Of a DNA stretch of 64,000 bases, positions 1-7,903 are shown piece by piece. Where the stretch lies: NCBI RefSeq assembly GCF_039414295.1, contig NZ_JBCITM010000001.1:310001-374000 (forward strand), read 5' to 3'. Every line of letters begins with the position of its first letter. The first letter of the stretch is position 1. The stretch comes from Anoxynatronum sibiricum. Its GTDB lineage: Bacteria > Bacillota > Clostridia > Peptostreptococcales > Tindalliaceae. Under the pieces are notes generated by a model that did no database searches, was not told the origin of the DNA, and saw nothing but the letters and a program-made list of their open reading frames with translations. The position numbers and the translations under genes were made by a program.

Positions 1-688
1 TGACAGGCTTGATCACCTTGTAACAGAGGAAGCCACCTATTATCGGGTCATTGACTACAAATCAGGGAAGCAGACATTTTCATTGACGGAACTGATGTAT
101 GGACTGCAACTGCAGTTGCTGGTATATCTGATGGCAGCGCTGAAACAGCATGAAGGAACAGAAAATGAACCGTCAAAACCGGCGGGAATGTTCTATTTTT
201 ATTTGGATGATCCGCTGGTTAACATGAATGCTGATGACGAAGCGGCTGCCCGGGAAGAAATACGTAAGCAATTGAAAATGAACGGGCTGGTTCTTGAGAA
301 TCTGGAAATTATTCGGGAAATGGATCACAGCATGGAACAGGATTCTATGTTAATACCCGCGGGCATCACAAAAGCAGGGGAGTTGAAAAAAAGCAGCAGC
401 ACCATTTCTGAAGACGATTTAGGGATGCTTCAACGGTATGTATGCCGACAGATTGGTGAAACGGCCACAGCCATTCTTCAGGGCGAGATTCAAGCATCAC
501 CCGCCCGTTTAAAGAACTGGAAAGCCTGCCATTACTGTGAATATCAGAGCATTTGTCAATATGATGAACAATTTGAGGATAACCAGCCTCGCAAATTCAT
601 GGCAATGAAAGACAGCGAAGCCCTGCAGAAAATGAGGGAGTGCCTGATGCCGGAAAAGGAGGAAACCCATGAATCGGTGGACCAGTGA
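1..688 (+). CDS. addB: ATP-dependent helicase/nuclease subunit B, C-terminal part (partial at left edge)
   Basis: The reading frame is open from base 2 to the stop at 686-688, so the start lies outside the window. AddB pairs with AddA in the Gram-positive RecBCD equivalent that resects double-strand breaks up to Chi. Visible here is the RecB-type nuclease core: an Asp and a Tyr-Lys pair in VIDYKSGK, followed by the LQLQLLVY helix. Near the C-terminus is the cysteine cluster C-x2-C-x5-C (KACHYCEYQSIC), which matches the 4Fe-4S staple known in AddB. The gene overlaps addA by 20 bases, consistent with translational coupling of a two-subunit enzyme. Identification rests on the motifs plus the neighbour. 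Confidence 0.93.
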   Translation, partial: DRLDHLVTEEATYYRVIDYKSGKQTFSLTELMYGLQLQLLVYLMAALKQHEGTENEPSKPAGMFYFYLDDPLVNMNADDEAAAREEIRKQLKMNGLVLENLEIIREMDHSMEQDSMLIPAGITKAGELKKSSSTISEDDLGMLQRYVCRQIGETATAILQGEIQASPARLKNWKACHYCEYQSICQYDEQFEDNQPRKFMAMKDSEALQKMRECLMPEKEETHESVDQ

Positions 689-3600
689 ACAGAAGGCGGC
701 CATTGAAACCCGCGGTTCCAACCTGTTGGTTTCAGCGGCGGCCGGATCAGGAAAGACTGCTGTTTTAATTCAGCGGATCATCCAACTGGTTTTGGATGAT
801 GGTGTGGATATCGACCGGTTACTGGTGGTCACTTTCACCCGGGCGGCAGCGGCAGAAATGCGGGAACGGGCGGCAATGGCTCTCATGAAAAGTCTGGATA
901 CCCACCCACAGAAAGAAGCTTTTATCCGCAGGCAGCTGGCTCTTGTAAATCAGGCTTTCATCATGACTTTTCATGCCTTTTGCATTCGGGTAATCCAGCA
1001 ACATTATTACCTGATTGATCTTGAACCGGCATTTAGAACGGCTGATCAGTCTGAAACAAATCTATTGCAACAGGAAGCATTGGATGAACTGCTGGAAACA
1101 ACCTATGAGGAAGCAGATCCCCATTTTTTAAAACTGGTGGAAATGTACTGTCATAACCGTAACGACCAGGCACTGGAAACCATGATCTTGAGCTTACATG
1201 CCTTTTCCCGGAGCCAGCCCAAACCGGACGAATGGCTGCAGGATCAGGCGGCAGCCTTTCGGCTTTCTCCTCAGGAACTGGCAGATTCTGCCTGGGTAAC
1301 CCAGTTGACAACTCAGACAATGGTGAAACTCAATGAGGCTGCATCGCTTCTGGAAGAGGCGATTGCCATTGCCAACCGTCCAGATGGGCCCGAACCCTAT
1401 TTAAAGCGATTGCTGCCGGAACTGGCAGATATCAGACGTCTGATTGAGGATGGAAATCATCAGCAGAAAACTCTCTTTCAGGAGATTCACAGCTTGGAGT
1501 TTCAGCGGCTTCCACCCTGCCGGGATGGAGATGATGCCTTGAAAGAGGCGGCCAAATCCCTGCGGGATCAAGTCAAAAAAGAAGTGAAGGATCTTCAGGA
1601 AAAGTGGTATTTTCGCTCCCTGGAAGACTTTTCTCAGGATCATCAGCAGGTGGCGGAAGCCATGGCATATTTGACACGTCTTGTCAGTCGCTTTGATGAA
1701 GGATATCGACATAAAAAAGAAGAACGCCAGGTGCTTGACTTCAACGATCTGGAGCATCGCGCTCTGGATATTTTGGAGATAGACGCTGCCAGTTCATTCT
1801 ACCGCAACCACTTCAAAGCCATATTCATCGATGAGTATCAAGACAGCAACCGGGTTCAGGAAGCCCTCATAGCGCAGATTAAAGGGCCGGACAACTTGTT
1901 TATGGTGGGCGATGTGAAACAAAGTATTTACCGTTTCCGTTTGGCTGAGCCGGAATTATTTATGGATAAATATCGTCAGTTTACACCGGAATCTGGCAGT
2001 CTCAACCAACGCATTGATCTGAAACGCAACTTCCGCAGCCGTCCGGCCATTCTTCAGGCTGTGAATACCGTGTTTCGCCACATTATGTCCGAAACACTTG
2101 GAGAAATTACTTATGATGATGCCGCCTCTCTGGAACCTGGCAATCAGGACCTCATCAACATGAAACAACTTCCGGTGCAGGTACATCTGCTGGAAAGAAA
2201 AAACGCAATGGACACACATATTGATGAAGCCGGTGCAGCCACCCATGAAGATGAGGTACAGGAGCTGCTGGAGGAATGGACAGATCAGGAGGCGGAAGCG
2301 CATCTGCTGGTGCGGCAAATCCGACAGCTGATGAAGGAGACGATTGAAGATCCCAAAGAGGATCATCCGCGTCATGTGAGATACCGGGACATCACCATCT
2401 TACTCAGAGCTCCCGGGAACCAGGCGCCCCATTTTATGGAAGTGTTTTCCCGGGAAGGCATTCCCGTCTATGCCGATCTGGGCACCGGTTTTTTCGACTC
2501 TCTTGAAATTCAGCTTTTTTTGAACCTGCTGCGAATCATTGATAATCGCCGGCAGGATATGCCGCTACTCAGCGTGCTGCGTTCACCTTTCGGACACTTT
2601 TCAACGGAAGATTTGACCACCATTCGTCTGAGCAGCCGGCATACTGGTTTTTATGAGTGTTTCGAGGCTGCAGGAGAAGATGAAACCCCGCTGGGTGAAA
2701 AGGTGCGCGGGTTTTTGCATCAGTTGCAATCATGGCGAAAACAACTGCGGCAATTGACACTGACCGATTTTCTCTGGTGGTTGTTTTCTCAGGAGGGATT
2801 TGACGCTCTTTGTGCCGCGATGCCTGGCGGCCAGCAACGGCAGGCCAATGTACGCATTCTTCTCAAACGTGCAGAAGAATATGCAGCAGCGAATGAAAGC
2901 AGTCTGTACGGTTTTTTAACCTATGTGGAAAAGCTTGCTTTTCGTCAACGCAATGATATTGGACCTGCCAGAACCTTGACAGAAAATGACGATGTTGTGC
3001 GAATGATGTCCATTCACAAAAGTAAAGGATTGGAGTTTCCGGTTGTCATTTTGGCGGGCTTGGGGAAGCGTTTTAACCGCAGGGATCTGCAATCTCCTCT
3101 GCTGATGCATCGCTCCCTGGGCATCGGGCCTCTCTATGTGAATCCAGATCTTCGAATTAAGCGAAATACCCTTGCCCGGATTGCGATTCTGGAAAAAAGC
3201 CGGCTGGAGAGTTTATCAGAGGAAATGCGGGTTTTGTACGTTGCCATGACCCGGGCGCAACATCAATTGATCATGACAGGTACCATATCTGATTTATCAA
3301 CAGCCATTACACGCTGGACAGGACCTGTTAGCCAGGGAAAATTCATGAAGGCGCAGCATCTTTTGGACTGGTTGGGACCGGTCTGGGTCAGGCTGCCGGA
3401 GGCAAAGGTCCTGCATAAACTGGCAGAACCTCCTGCAAAAAAGGCTATGATTTCAAGTGATGCAAACTGGTCGTTTCATTGCTGGAATCGCTCAGACTTG
3501 CTTCAGATTCACCTGGACAGGGATGCACAACAACAGCAGTTTAAAAAAGAACTGCTGGCAGAGTCGCCGGCCATGTGTTATACGCACCGGCACATTTTTG

Positions 3601-4268
3601 AAACTCGGTTTACATGGCAGTATCCCTTTGAGACCGACAGCCAGACACCGGGAAAAATCAGCGTTACTGAAAGTACCAAACAGCAGGAAGCTGTTGAAAT
3701 GGAAAGACCTCAGACAGTGCCTCTAATGCCCCTTCCCAGATTTATGGAGAGTCATCAGCAGTTGTCTGCAGCAGATCGGGGAACGGCAATTCACTACGTT
3801 TTGCAGCATATGGACTTTCAGACAGCCCGTGGGCCGGAAGACATCCAGCGTCAGATTGATACCATGATGAAGACCGAGATGATTTCGCAGGAAGAAGCAG
3901 CTGTCGTGGACCCGCAGGTGATTATGGGGTTGTTGGATAGTGAACTCGGTGGACGGATGTTGAAGGCGACAAAAATATTCCGCGAACTTCCCTTTGTGCT
4001 TCGTGCACCAGACAGAGAAGGTGTGCTGATACAGGGTATCATTGATTGTTGCTTCGAAGAAGAAGGTCAATGGGTGCTGGTTGACTATAAGACTGATCAT
4101 GTCCTTCCAGAGATGTTAGACCGCTGGGCGGCGGGATATCAACCCCAACTGGCCCTGTATCGTCAGGCATTGACTGCTCTCTCGGGAAAAAAAGTGAAAG
4201 AAACGCTGCTCTATCATTTATACTTGGAGCAAGCCGTACAAATCCCTCATCAAGACGAATCGGCTTGA
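669..4268 (+). CDS. addA: ATP-dependent helicase/nuclease subunit A
   Basis: Encodes 1199 residues, normal for AddA, a UvrD-type 3'-5' helicase with a C-terminal RecB-family nuclease domain. Walker A is GSGKT at residues 26-30. Further on are the helicase motifs FNDLEHRAL, IDEYQDSN (Walker B) and GDVKQSIYRFR, then RMMSIHKSKGLEFP and YVAMTRAQH. The C-terminal nuclease motif VLVDYKTDHV is present, so both helicase and nuclease look active. The ATG at 669 is preceded by a GGAAAAGGAGGAA ribosome site that lies inside the end of addB. Works with AddB in recombinational break repair in the cytoplasm. Confidence 0.97.
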   Translation: MNRWTSEQKAAIETRGSNLLVSAAAGSGKTAVLIQRIIQLVLDDGVDIDRLLVVTFTRAAAAEMRERAAMALMKSLDTHPQKEAFIRRQLALVNQAFIMTFHAFCIRVIQQHYYLIDLEPAFRTADQSETNLLQQEALDELLETTYEEADPHFLKLVEMYCHNRNDQALETMILSLHAFSRSQPKPDEWLQDQAAAFRLSPQELADSAWVTQLTTQTMVKLNEAASLLEEAIAIANRPDGPEPYLKRLLPELADIRRLIEDGNHQQKTLFQEIHSLEFQRLPPCRDGDDALKEAAKSLRDQVKKEVKDLQEKWYFRSLEDFSQDHQQVAEAMAYLTRLVSRFDEGYRHKKEERQVLDFNDLEHRALDILEIDAASSFYRNHFKAIFIDEYQDSNRVQEALIAQIKGPDNLFMVGDVKQSIYRFRLAEPELFMDKYRQFTPESGSLNQRIDLKRNFRSRPAILQAVNTVFRHIMSETLGEITYDDAASLEPGNQDLINMKQLPVQVHLLERKNAMDTHIDEAGAATHEDEVQELLEEWTDQEAEAHLLVRQIRQLMKETIEDPKEDHPRHVRYRDITILLRAPGNQAPHFMEVFSREGIPVYADLGTGFFDSLEIQLFLNLLRIIDNRRQDMPLLSVLRSPFGHFSTEDLTTIRLSSRHTGFYECFEAAGEDETPLGEKVRGFLHQLQSWRKQLRQLTLTDFLWWLFSQEGFDALCAAMPGGQQRQANVRILLKRAEEYAAANESSLYGFLTYVEKLAFRQRNDIGPARTLTENDDVVRMMSIHKSKGLEFPVVILAGLGKRFNRRDLQSPLLMHRSLGIGPLYVNPDLRIKRNTLARIAILEKSRLESLSEEMRVLYVAMTRAQHQLIMTGTISDLSTAITRWTGPVSQGKFMKAQHLLDWLGPVWVRLPEAKVLHKLAEPPAKKAMISSDANWSFHCWNRSDLLQIHLDRDAQQQQFKKELLAESPAMCYTHRHIFETRFTWQYPFETDSQTPGKISVTESTKQQEAVEMERPQTVPLMPLPRFMESHQQLSAADRGTAIHYVLQHMDFQTARGPEDIQRQIDTMMKTEMISQEEAAVVDPQVIMGLLDSELGGRMLKATKIFRELPFVLRAPDREGVLIQGIIDCCFEEEGQWVLVDYKTDHVLPEMLDRWAAGYQPQLALYRQALTALSGKKVKETLLYHLYLEQAVQIPHQDESA

Positions 4269-4310
4269 TAAATGAAGATGAAGAAAAATACAACGGAAAG
4301 AAGTGATGAC

Positions 4311-5375
4311 ATGAAATCAGATGCATTCAGCTTTGCAAGCGACAATTGTGCGGGTGTACATCCGACAGTCATGGCGGCCATGGCGGCAGCCAATGAGGGG
4401 TATGTACACTCCTACGGGGATGACGTTTATACCAGGGAAGCAGTGGCGATCATTAACCGCTTATTCGGGGGAGATGCTTCTGTTTTTCTGGTGTACAACG
4501 GGACTGGTGCCAATGTCACCGGCATTTCTCACCTGATTCGCTCCTACCAAACCGTTTATTGCGCTGCTGCTGCCCATATTCATGTGGACGAATGCGGTTC
4601 GTTGGAGCATTATGCCGGATGCAAAGTGGTGGCACTGCCCTCTGATGACGGGAAAATAACATCAGAAGCGATGGAGCCCTACCTTGTGGGAATTGGAGAC
4701 GAGCACCGCTCACAGCCCGGGCTGATCTCCATTACACAGCCCACTGAATATGGCGTGCTCTATACACCTGATGAAATTCGGCATTTAGCTGATTTTGCCC
4801 ATGGCAGAGGAATGAAACTTCACATGGATGGTGCCAGAATCGCCAACGCATCAGCTGCACTCAACTTGCCGGTGGAACACTTCACCACTGCGTGTGGCGT
4901 TGACCTCGTCTCCTTCGGAGCGGCAAAAAATGGTATGATGTTTGGTGAAGCGGTGGTGTTTCTGGATCAAGAGGCGGCCAGGGCATTTCCCTATGTGCGC
5001 AAACAGGGCATGCAGCTACACTCAAAAATGCGTTTTATGGCTGCTCAGTTTATCGCCATGCTGACGGATGATTTGTGGCTTGAAAATGCCCGCCATGCCA
5101 ATGCAATGACCCGCCGCTTGCATGAAGGGCTGTGCCGTATCAGCGAAATCAAGGTGACCCGGCAGGTGCACTGCAATGCTATTTTTGCCTGCTTTCCAAA
5201 GGAATGGATAGTTCCCATGCAGGAGCGTTTTCATTTCTATGTCTGGGATGAATCCGTTAATGAAGTGCGTCTCATGACCTCCTTCCAGACGACGACAAAA
5301 GAGGTGGATGCTTTTTTGGCTGCATTGATTGAAGAAGCGGGTAAATCATCAAAAGAAGGGGTAATAGTAAATTAA
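4311..5375 (+). CDS. ltaE: low-specificity L-threonine aldolase family protein
   Basis: A fold-type I PLP enzyme that cleaves L-threonine/allo-threonine to glycine and acetaldehyde. The N-terminal FASDNCAGVHP and GDDVYTRE segments are typical of the GLY1/LtaE family. The lysine in SFGAAKNG is the expected PLP Schiff-base residue, and the HMDGARIAN segment contains the PLP-ring aspartate. I chose the ATG at 4311 (354 residues) because an AAAGAAGTG stretch precedes it and the protein then begins where the family does. An in-frame ATG at 4272 would add 13 charged residues and has no ribosome site. The gene follows addA by 42 bases. Glycine and acetaldehyde production would suit an amino-acid fermenter, which is inference. 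Confidence 0.9.
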   Translation: MKSDAFSFASDNCAGVHPTVMAAMAAANEGYVHSYGDDVYTREAVAIINRLFGGDASVFLVYNGTGANVTGISHLIRSYQTVYCAAAAHIHVDECGSLEHYAGCKVVALPSDDGKITSEAMEPYLVGIGDEHRSQPGLISITQPTEYGVLYTPDEIRHLADFAHGRGMKLHMDGARIANASAALNLPVEHFTTACGVDLVSFGAAKNGMMFGEAVVFLDQEAARAFPYVRKQGMQLHSKMRFMAAQFIAMLTDDLWLENARHANAMTRRLHEGLCRISEIKVTRQVHCNAIFACFPKEWIVPMQERFHFYVWDESVNEVRLMTSFQTTTKEVDAFLAALIEEAGKSSKEGVIVN

Positions 5376-5422
5376 CCTGAATATTGAGGCGTTATCCAGC
5401 ACAGTTGAAAGGAGGTCTTCTT

Positions 5423-5677
5423 ATGAATTTCGAAGGATTTGAACAATATCTTCGTCAGCAGGGAATCTGTACTGAACATGAAATCAGAGAAGTCATCGCC
5501 CGAATCAGTTGGGTGGAAACCACACTGAACATTAGCCTTGACGATTTAACCAAAAACGAAGCAGAACTGCTGGCTTTTCGGGGTACATTGCTGGAAATCA
5601 TTGGTTCCGAAGAGAAAACAGAGGATTTTTTCCGGGCATTACGCTCTTACTACGATTTTCATCAAGGTCTATCATGA
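5423..5677 (+). CDS. small protein of unknown function (84 aa)
   Basis: A strong GAAAGGAGGTCTTCTT ribosome site sits directly before the ATG at 5423, which supports it as a real gene and decides the start. An in-frame ATG at 5384 lacks such a site. The product is 84 residues, acidic, soluble and probably all-helical, with no signal peptide or transmembrane segment. No cysteine pairs or catalytic motif stand out. Its helical pattern vaguely recalls short SAM-like or core-binding domains, but I do not recognise a family. It lies between the threonine aldolase and a membrane-anchored protein. Confidence 0.7.
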   Translation: MNFEGFEQYLRQQGICTEHEIREVIARISWVETTLNISLDDLTKNEAELLAFRGTLLEIIGSEEKTEDFFRALRSYYDFHQGLS

Positions 5678-5754
5678 GAATGATCCACCTGCGACAGCTA
5701 GATTCACAAACCAACCATAACAGGTTAATAAACGTAAAGGATTGATCAGACAGC

Positions 5755-6684
5755 ATGAACAGCCTCACCATCGTTGGATATACATTTGTAGGGTTCATCA
5801 CATTTTTGCTGGTGATTTTCTGGTCAGGGTTAAAGCGACCAGTCAAATCCCTTGCCCCCAATTTGCCTGACATCATCAATACCGAACAAATCGAAAATTT
5901 CGGAGGAGGGTCCGTCGGCACGAAGCGTGCCCACTTGCCTGTACCGGTTCAGGATCACTTGGTATCGGTTTATCCTGAAGGGCAACCTGCAATAACGACA
6001 GCAGTGGTATGGGGGAGAGCCCGCTACCGGATCTCCGGGTTGTGGATGCCGCTACGATATGAAACCTGGTGTCAATCGGGAAAGGCATTTCTCAGACACT
6101 TGACTTTTTTCTGGCACGGAAAAACCATCATCAAAGGCATTGATTTTTTTCTTGATAGTATCGGTGCACTTCAGGCTAACGGAGTGATCCCGATGAATGA
6201 AAGCGGAAAGAAAGTGACCGAAAGTCAGTGGATCAGTTTTTGGGCAGAGAGCTTGGTGCTGGGCCTGGTGGACCTGGATGATGAACGCTTGAAGTGGAAA
6301 GAGGCTGATGCGGGGTCGGTCATTCTGGAACTGCCTCCTTTTCTGGAAGAAGAGCCATGCGATGCCTGTTTCCTTCATCTGTGGTTTCATTCCAAAACAG
6401 GAAGAATTGAAACCATTAAAGCCCAACGATATCAGGGACAATTGGCAGCGGAAAGAATCGCCTGGTTTCTTCATGTGAAAAAATGGCATCAGCATGAAAC
6501 CAACTGGATTCCTGAGTATACCGTTCGGTGGGGAAACCAGCGGAAGCCCTGGTGTCATTACCGGGTGGATGGCATCAGACGGGACGTTCCTGTTGATGGA
6601 ATGTTTCGGCAGGTAAATCCTCACCAGTATGAAAAAGACAAAGTTCGGAGTAAAAAACGGGGAAAACAGCGGATGAAACGTTAA
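5755..6684 (+). CDS. membrane-anchored protein resembling DUF6544
   Basis: Encodes 309 residues. The N-terminus has one transmembrane helix (VGYTFVGFITFLLVIFWSG) that would leave the rest of the protein on one face of the membrane. The soluble part is rich in Trp and aromatic residues and has the rhythm of DUF6544 proteins: a PVPVQDHL segment, then W-x-PL-RYE, then an IKGIDFF turn, then a late TVRWG segment. No enzyme motif is visible and the function is unknown. The gene is followed by a strong terminator, so it closes the addBA-side transcription unit. Confidence 0.6.
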   Translation: MNSLTIVGYTFVGFITFLLVIFWSGLKRPVKSLAPNLPDIINTEQIENFGGGSVGTKRAHLPVPVQDHLVSVYPEGQPAITTAVVWGRARYRISGLWMPLRYETWCQSGKAFLRHLTFFWHGKTIIKGIDFFLDSIGALQANGVIPMNESGKKVTESQWISFWAESLVLGLVDLDDERLKWKEADAGSVILELPPFLEEEPCDACFLHLWFHSKTGRIETIKAQRYQGQLAAERIAWFLHVKKWHQHETNWIPEYTVRWGNQRKPWCHYRVDGIRRDVPVDGMFRQVNPHQYEKDKVRSKKRGKQRMKR

Positions 6685-6713
6685 AACCACAATGTTTAGA
6701 GTCGTGCCAGCCG

Positions 6714-6763
6714 AAAGCTCTTTAGGAGAACCGCATCAGGTTCGCCTAAAGGGCTTTTATTTT
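6714..6763 (+). terminator. strong intrinsic terminator
   Basis: An 18-base stem (6715-6732 with 6739-6756, one mismatch and one G-U pair) closes a 6-base loop and is followed by a T-rich run. It separates the addA-side genes from the formate dehydrogenase operon. Confidence 0.85.
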
Positions 6764-6860
6764 GGAGAAAGGGTGGTGAAAAAACAGTCATGTCATATGA
6801 AAAATCAGATCACTGATAGAAATGGAAAACAAACACCCCGAAGATGCAAGACAAATAGCC

Positions 6861-6889
6861 TTGACGAATTGGGACAATATTTGTAAAAT
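6861..6889 (+). promoter_or_regulatory. sigma-A type promoter of the fdhE-FDH-rnfCD operon
   Basis: TTGACG and TAAAAT are separated by exactly 17 bases. The site lies downstream of the terminator and about 130 bases before fdhE, which leaves a leader of roughly 125 bases. Confidence 0.65.
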
Positions 6890-6946
6890 AAAGTAAAGTC
6901 AGACATTATCGAAAATCGCCAAGTTTGCCGCGTCTTTTGCGAAATG

Positions 6947-6972
6947 GTTAGATATTTAACAAACAATCTAAC
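6947..6972. promoter_or_regulatory. inverted repeat, possible operator
   Basis: GTTAGAT at 6947-6953 and ATCTAAC at 6966-6972 form a perfect inverted repeat with a 12-base centre. It lies between the promoter and fdhE, a place suited to a repressor roadblock or leader hairpin. I do not recognise the regulator. Confidence 0.35.
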
Positions 6973-7022
6973 GGCTTTCAACAGATCGCTGGAACAGCAC
7001 CTATGGGATAAGGAGGGGGCGA

Positions 7023-7862
7023 ATGCATCCATTTTGGACAACAACTTTTCAGGAAACCTGGGATGATTGTCAGCAAAGATATGTTGATTTTAAACCAGTT
7101 AGTGAACGGTTAAAAGAGCTTCATTGTCAGGCTCTTCAATGGGAACTAAGTGAACCACTGGTGCAGAAAAACAGTTCAAAAACACGGGTCATTGCCAGAC
7201 GGTTTCCTGATTATTTCAAGAGGGTCATTTTGCCGGTATTTTCGCAAAATGAGGCGACAGCATTGGCGCTTGACGAGTTTGCCGAAGCAATGGATCACTT
7301 TCACTTGGAAGAGCCCGGAACAGCAACCAAGATTCCACAATGGGTGCAACAAATGCAACAACAGGCCATTCAGCTATGCAAACCGATACAGCCTGATTTT
7401 GTCACACTCATGGTCTCCATTTCTTTGGCACATCTTTATCGATCAATCCCTGCTGCTAAACCTGAAACGCCTGCCGGTGCGACACAGTCAGGCGTTTGCC
7501 CGGCTTGTGGGTTGCCGCCACATTTCGCAGCCCTGGTGGAAACTGAAGGGTATCGGCAGATGGAATGCTGGTTGTGCGGTGAACGCTGGCCGTTTACCAG
7601 ACTTGAATGCCCTTACTGTGGAGAACGCCACCCGCAGAAACTGGGATATTTCACGGTGGAGAAAATGGAAGTATGCCGAATGCACATCTGCCATAGTTGT
7701 CAGGCGTATCTAAAGGTTTTTGACACCAGATCACTGGCACTTAAAGATCCGTCTTTATGGGTGATGCATCTGGCCACACTTATATGTGACGATCTGGCAG
7801 CTGCCGAAGGCTATCACCCAGGGTCTGCAATGGAATGGCATCAACGGATGGTAATGGAGTGA
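7023..7862 (+). CDS. fdhE: formate dehydrogenase accessory protein FdhE
   Basis: Encodes 279 residues. FdhE is a cytoplasmic rubredoxin-like protein that binds the catalytic subunit of Tat-exported formate dehydrogenases and is needed for their activity. The C-terminal half carries CPAC at about residue 159, then CWLC, CPYC and CHSC, the CxxC zinc/iron pattern of the family. AAGGAGG stands just before the ATG at 7023. It is the first gene of the operon, 41 bases ahead of the formate dehydrogenase catalytic gene. That position fits a dedicated chaperone role and supports assigning the next gene as an exported FDH. Confidence 0.9.
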   Translation: MHPFWTTTFQETWDDCQQRYVDFKPVSERLKELHCQALQWELSEPLVQKNSSKTRVIARRFPDYFKRVILPVFSQNEATALALDEFAEAMDHFHLEEPGTATKIPQWVQQMQQQAIQLCKPIQPDFVTLMVSISLAHLYRSIPAAKPETPAGATQSGVCPACGLPPHFAALVETEGYRQMECWLCGERWPFTRLECPYCGERHPQKLGYFTVEKMEVCRMHICHSCQAYLKVFDTRSLALKDPSLWVMHLATLICDDLAAAEGYHPGSAMEWHQRMVME

Positions 7863-7903
7863 ATCAACACAGGTGAATATCAAACAGGAGGTGAAGACAA
7901 CGT

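Larger units (their letters stand above)
6685..7022. other. intergenic region of about 340 bases upstream of the fdhE operon
   Basis: Holds the terminator of the previous unit, a well-formed promoter at 6861-6889, and a 7-base inverted repeat at 6947-6972 between promoter and fdhE. An open frame at 6692-6886 overlaps the terminator hairpin and has no ribosome site, so I do not call it a gene. Confidence 0.7.

Noticed and set aside
6692..6886. 64-codon open frame after the DUF6544-like gene
   Set aside because: It covers the terminator hairpin, lacks a ribosome site and has no protein-like composition.
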